A DNA stretch of 61,411 bases, from the NCBI GenBank assembly GCA_934203205.1, contig CAKPYV010000010.1, positions 1-61,411 on the forward strand. Reading direction: 5' to 3'. Positions 58,731-61,411 of this stretch are shown here, piece after piece. The notes beneath the pieces were generated by a model that was not told the origin of the DNA, did no database searches, and was given only the letters and a program-made list of their open reading frames with translations. Positions within the stretch are counted from its first letter, which is position 1. Every line of letters starts with the position of its first letter. Made by a program: the position numbers and the translations under genes. Source of the stretch: an uncultured Anaerovibrio sp. GTDB lineage: Bacteria; Bacillota; Negativicutes; Selenomonadales; Selenomonadaceae.

Positions 58731-59195
58731 ATGCTTTACCGTAAAGCACGTTTTAGTGATACAGAAACAATATATAATCTTATTGCCGTTTATGCCAAGA
58801 ATGGTGAAATGCTGGCTCGCTCCCGCAACACCCTTTATGAAAATTTGCGGGATTTTGTGGTGGCTGAGGATGAGGATGGAGAGGTTATTGGTGTAGGTGG
58901 TCTGCATATAACCTGGGATTCCTTGGCAGAAATCTGTGCTATGGCAGTGGCGCCTGAGGCTGTCCGTCAGGGCATTGGCACCGGCATTGTTAAGATGCTG
59001 ATGGAGGAAGGGAAGGCTCTGGGGGTAAAAACCTATTTTACCTTGACCTATAAGCCAAAATTCTTTGCTTCTTTGGGCTTTGAGGTGGTGGATAAGGATA
59101 GACTGCCTTATAAAATCTGGAAGGATTGTATTGATTGTCCAAAATTTCCAGATTGCGATGAAATTGCTATGATTTTGAAAAATTCTGATTTGTAG
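58731..59195 (+). CDS. GNAT N-acetyltransferase, ArgA-like
   Basis: 154-residue GNAT domain protein. The acetyl-CoA loop is seen as VAPEAVRQGIGTGIVKML near residue 82, with VGGLHITWDSLAEICAMAV before it and YKPKFFASLGFEVVDKDRLP after it. The latter is the pattern of stand-alone N-acetylglutamate synthases in clostridia and Negativicutes. It also has a C-terminal cysteine pair in DCIDCPKFPDCDE. GAGGTG lies before ATG 58731. An arginine-pathway role is likely but not proved by motifs. Confidence 0.85.
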   Translation: MLYRKARFSDTETIYNLIAVYAKNGEMLARSRNTLYENLRDFVVAEDEDGEVIGVGGLHITWDSLAEICAMAVAPEAVRQGIGTGIVKMLMEEGKALGVKTYFTLTYKPKFFASLGFEVVDKDRLPYKIWKDCIDCPKFPDCDEIAMILKNSDL

Positions 59196-59239
59196 AGCCA
59201 AAGACTTATTTGCATAATGGCATATATACTCTTTACTGA

Positions 59240-59405
59240 GGCATGGCATATACCCTTACAGGCACGCTCGCGCTATATTGATGTGCCTCACGCTGCTAAA
59301 CTCATTTAATCACATGAAAAGCTTCACGATGTTCATCTTTTCATGGCTTAAATTCGTTAAGAAGCGAGGCACATCGATATACCTGTTAAGGGTATATGTC
59401 ATGCC
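59240..59405. repeat. Large inverted repeat
   Basis: The left arm runs GGCATGGCATATACCC TTACAGG (59240-59262), then 11 unpaired bases, then TATATTGATGTGCCTC (59274-59289). The right arm (59366-59405), read in reverse complement, is the same with two changes and one extra base. Between them CATGAAAAG/CTTTTCATG (59313-59345) forms an inner hairpin. Total span is 166 bases. It looks like a MITE-type or cruciform element. Confidence 0.7.
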
Positions 59406-59499
59406 TTCTATTTTGTGTATTCATTGCACCTTCCTGCTTTGGCACTGTTTGAAATTTTGGCGTATTGACTGGAATAGAACAGCAGATGATAGTACCCTA

Positions 59500-59940
59500 A
59501 GAAAACCCTTGCTAAGCCTCGGTGCTTAATGAGTTCAAGCCGTAAGGCGCAGAAGGAATTTAGCATCCGCTAGGCTTAGCTAGGAGTGGGCAATATGCCA
59601 GCGACATATTGCCCGGAATAAAGTGACCGCTGTGTCACTTTATTCCGCGACGAGCGATATTTAGTTCAGACTATCTCTGATGTGGCTATTAAGTACAGTA
59701 AAGGCAGAATGATTCGGCAACAGCCGGAGGGGCATGACACTTTTGCGTCGGGAGACTCCTGCTTTTGCGCAGCAAAAGTGGTCCCGGTGGCACTCTCTAC
59801 CATTCCGGTCACTGTGAATTGGCTCAGCGACAAGCGGTATTAATGCGTTAGGATAAACCCTCAGATAGGGCCATTAAGTCGGACAAAGCAAAAGTCGTTA
59901 TTACCGCAGGCTGCATTTCGAGAATTTTTGACATCCCGAA
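59500..59940 (+). other. Hairpin-rich non-coding region, candidate ncRNA or mobile element
   Basis: No credible gene. Successive perfect or near-perfect stems: GCTAAGCCT/AGGCTTAGC (59511-59580) enclosing GGTGCTTAA...TTTAGCATCCG and a GCC/GGC hairpin; GGGCAATATG/CATATTGCCC (59588-59614); GGAATAAAGTGAC/GTCACTTTATTCC (59615-59646); and CACTTTTGC/GCAAAAGTG (59738-59780). A segment starting GCGACGAGCG (59647) recurs in degenerate form at GCGACAAGCG (59827), both reaching ATTAAGT after 41-46 bases. TTGACT near 59465 could be a -35 box. The core matches the element at 4584-4632. Confidence 0.5.
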
Positions 59941-60035
59941 TTATATTTGCAACTCTAGAGAGAGGTGACTCGATAAATCAAAATTTTTCTTACTTAGGCA
60001 GGAGATTGGAAAAAATTGTCGAATAATAAATATGT

Positions 60036-60073
60036 AAATCCTTTGTAAGTTTATTTTTGCAAGGGATTTTTTG
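60036..60073 (+). terminator. Terminator after the hairpin-rich region
   Basis: AAATCCTTTG (60036-60045) pairs with CAAGGGATTT (60060-60069) with one wobble around a 14-base loop, followed by T residues. No gene precedes it closely, which supports transcription through the 59.5-59.9 kb region. Confidence 0.6.
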
Positions 60074-60146
60074 TTGTATACAAATAAAATATTGGGAGGT
60101 GCAAGAATAAGAAATGGCTTATAGTATCACATTTTTTAGTATCAAC

Positions 60147-60175
60147 TTGATTTGGATTTTCTAATTTGCGATAAT
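60147..60175 (+). promoter_or_regulatory. Promoter of the Rpn-like gene
   Basis: TTGATT (60147-60152), 17-base spacer, GATAAT (60170-60175), 20 bases before the start codon. Confidence 0.6.
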
Positions 60176-60195
60176 ATAGGAAAGGTGTTGTGATT

Positions 60196-61098
60196 ATGGG
60201 ACAAAAGGATATTACGCAGAAAAATTTTGAAGCGTATAATGATGTTTTTTCAGATATAGTTAATGGCACACTTTTTGATGGACGAGAGGTAATCAAGCCA
60301 GAAGCTCTTGTTGATGCAATGGCGAAATCACAGTATAAAGCTGATGATAATGCAATACATGAACAGGAGAGGGATGTAGCTAAATATTGGACGGATAAGA
60401 ACTGTTATATTCGGTTAGCTCTGCTGGGAGTTGAGAATCAACTGGCTATAGATATGGATATGCCATTGCGGGTAATTGGTTATGATGGCAGCTCCTATCG
60501 GGATGAAATGAATCAGGATGAAATAGTCATTGATGAAGTAACAGGTAAAAAGCATAAAATTCGCCATGAGCGTTATCCAGTTGTAACTATTGTGCTATAT
60601 TTTGGCAAGACACCTTGGAAGAAGCCATTGAGATTGTATGATGTATTGAAAATATCTGATGAATTGAAGCCATTTGTTAATGACTACAAAATCAATCTGA
60701 TTGATGTGCCAAGGCTCACAGGGGAGCAGGTAGAAAAATTTACCAGTGATTTTCAGATTATTGCAGACTATTTTGTACAGCTTAATGAAAGTAATGATTA
60801 TGTACCAAAGGATAAAATCATCAGGCATACAGATAGTTTCTTGAAATTAATGTCAGTGTTGACACAGGATAATAAATATGTTGAAATGGGGAGAGAACTT
60901 TCTCATGACAAGGAGGGAATCAATATGTGTGAAGTATTGGATAAGGCAGAGGCTCGTGGCAAAGCAATTGGCGCGTTAAATAACACTGTAGAAATTCTGC
61001 GAGTGATTATTGCCAAGAATAGCTGGTCTAAGGAACAGGCTATGGAATTTATTGGCATACCTAAGAGTGAGTTTGCCAAATATGCTGCTCTATTGTAA
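60196..61098 (+). CDS. Rpn/PD-(D/E)XK nuclease family putative transposase
   Basis: 300-residue protein of the Rpn family (PD-(D/E)XK nuclease fold, also annotated as putative transposase), often present in many copies in gut and rumen Firmicutes. The N-terminal AYNDVFSDIVNGTLFDGREV, the segment IRLALLGVENQLAIDMDMPL and YPVVTIVLYFGKTPWKKPL are characteristic. The central catalytic Glu may be in GVENQ. The C-terminal 60 residues are a helical tail (AEARGKAIGALNNTVEIL). ATG 60196 follows AAAGGTG by eight bases; a GTG two codons earlier is possible. Confidence 0.8.
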   Translation: MGQKDITQKNFEAYNDVFSDIVNGTLFDGREVIKPEALVDAMAKSQYKADDNAIHEQERDVAKYWTDKNCYIRLALLGVENQLAIDMDMPLRVIGYDGSSYRDEMNQDEIVIDEVTGKKHKIRHERYPVVTIVLYFGKTPWKKPLRLYDVLKISDELKPFVNDYKINLIDVPRLTGEQVEKFTSDFQIIADYFVQLNESNDYVPKDKIIRHTDSFLKLMSVLTQDNKYVEMGRELSHDKEGINMCEVLDKAEARGKAIGALNNTVEILRVIIAKNSWSKEQAMEFIGIPKSEFAKYAALL

Positions 61099-61411
61099 AG
61101 TTGCAGGGTATATTGTGCGAAAAAATCCAACATAATAATTTTAATCAATGATAAATAAGAGAAAAGAATAAAACTTTACAAAATTTATGAAAAAAAGGGG
61201 CGTATTCGGCTTGTAAGGCGGATATGCCCTTATTTTTGTGCCAAGAATAAGGCTGTTAAAGGTATGCGTTAGAGGCGGGCTGCGAGGGAATATGAGGATA
61301 GGGGATTTGGTGGGGGTAGATGATTTGCAGATTGGTTGCAAAAATTAGGAAACTATTAAGTGCCATGAACGAGGCTGGCATATGAGGCCAGAGAGGCCCT
61401 AGAACCCCCAT
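61099..61411 (+). other. Intergenic end of window
   Basis: AAGGGGC (61195-61201) and GCCCTT (61226-61231), with partial pairing inside and TATTTTTG after, make a likely terminator for the Rpn-like gene. From 61240 to the end I see no gene, promoter or strong structure. Confidence 0.5.

Noticed and set aside
59278..59529. An 83-codon frame over the large inverted repeat
   Set aside because: It runs through both arms of a hairpin and has no ribosome site. The product is a mixture of hydrophobic and basic residues unlike a real protein, though its end (RTADDSTLRKPLL) looks more protein-like and could be a relic.
59661..59690. GTTCAGACTA resembling the R element of group I introns
   Set aside because: The two-base difference, lack of P, Q and S elements and absence of a split gene make a group I intron unlikely.

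Overview
The window is chromosomal DNA from an anaerobic, motile bacterium of the Negativicutes (a Selenomonas/Anaerovibrio-like relative is my best guess; the genus is an inference). The gene content is Firmicute-like: ylxM-ffh-rpsP-ylqC-ylqD-rimM-trmD, rbgA-rnhB-ylqG-ylqH-yraN, cdaA-cdaR-glmM and an L19-type leader. It is combined with LL-diaminopimelate aminotransferase, an anaerobic cobaltochelatase (CbiK) and the small delta/epsilon subunits plus beta subunit of a sodium-pumping methylmalonyl-CoA decarboxylase, which points to Negativicutes. Coding is dense and A+T-rich, with clear AGGAGG ribosome sites and several near-consensus TTGACA/TATAAT promoters.

Layout. 0-4.4 kb: SRP, ribosomal and tRNA/rRNA modification operon. 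4.4-8.3 kb: hairpin element, a DUF815 ATPase, dapL and a LysR regulator, all genes leftward. 8.6-12.2 kb: motAB, acpS and the NAD(P)HX repair enzyme. 12.3-19.3 kb: ilvE, c-di-AMP synthase and its regulator, an FAD protein, glmM and cbiK. 19.5-21.2 kb: mmdD-mmdE-mmdB, where mmdE is a 52-residue gene. 21.3-24.4 kb, leftward: pncB, tRNA-Pro(CGG) and gdhA. 24.8-28.6 kb: CorC-type transporter, then an HlyD/ABC-2 export pair behind a structured attenuator leader. 28.7-33.9 kb: rbgA, rnhB, a FliK-like and an FlhB-tail protein, yraN and ubiX.

33.9-43.4 kb: a type III-A CRISPR-Cas locus (csm1-5, cas6, an array of 13 repeats and 12 spacers, csm6). Cas10 keeps both its HD and GGDD motifs and Csm6 keeps its HEPN motif, so interference and cyclic-oligoadenylate signalling look intact. 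The adaptation module is not intact. Immediately after the array lie an N-terminal and a central piece of cas1 in different frames and what looks like the last codons of cas2. The array repeats are unusually polymorphic, which fits a frozen array. A 44-codon cysteine-rich gene with a strong ribosome site follows csm6.

43.6-52.5 kb: rplS and lepB, then a sulfur-metabolism island. It has two leftward C-S lyase/transsulfuration enzymes, divergent from an MtaA-type zinc methyltransferase homologue (His228-x-Cys230 and Cys315), a complete polar amino-acid ABC importer and an SDR. 52.6-56.1 kb: a decayed hybrid histidine kinase, then a second hybrid kinase cut in two by a frameshift at a CT dinucleotide tract. 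56.1-59.2 kb: ACT-domain protein with UPF0210 partner, endonuclease III, and a GNAT.

59.2-60.1 kb carries no convincing gene but is full of long inverted repeats and an internal degenerate direct repeat, and it shares a core with a hairpin element at 4.58 kb. It ends at an Rpn/PD-(D/E)XK transposase-like gene. This region, the decayed CRISPR adaptation module and the attenuator at 26.2 kb are the parts I consider least explained.
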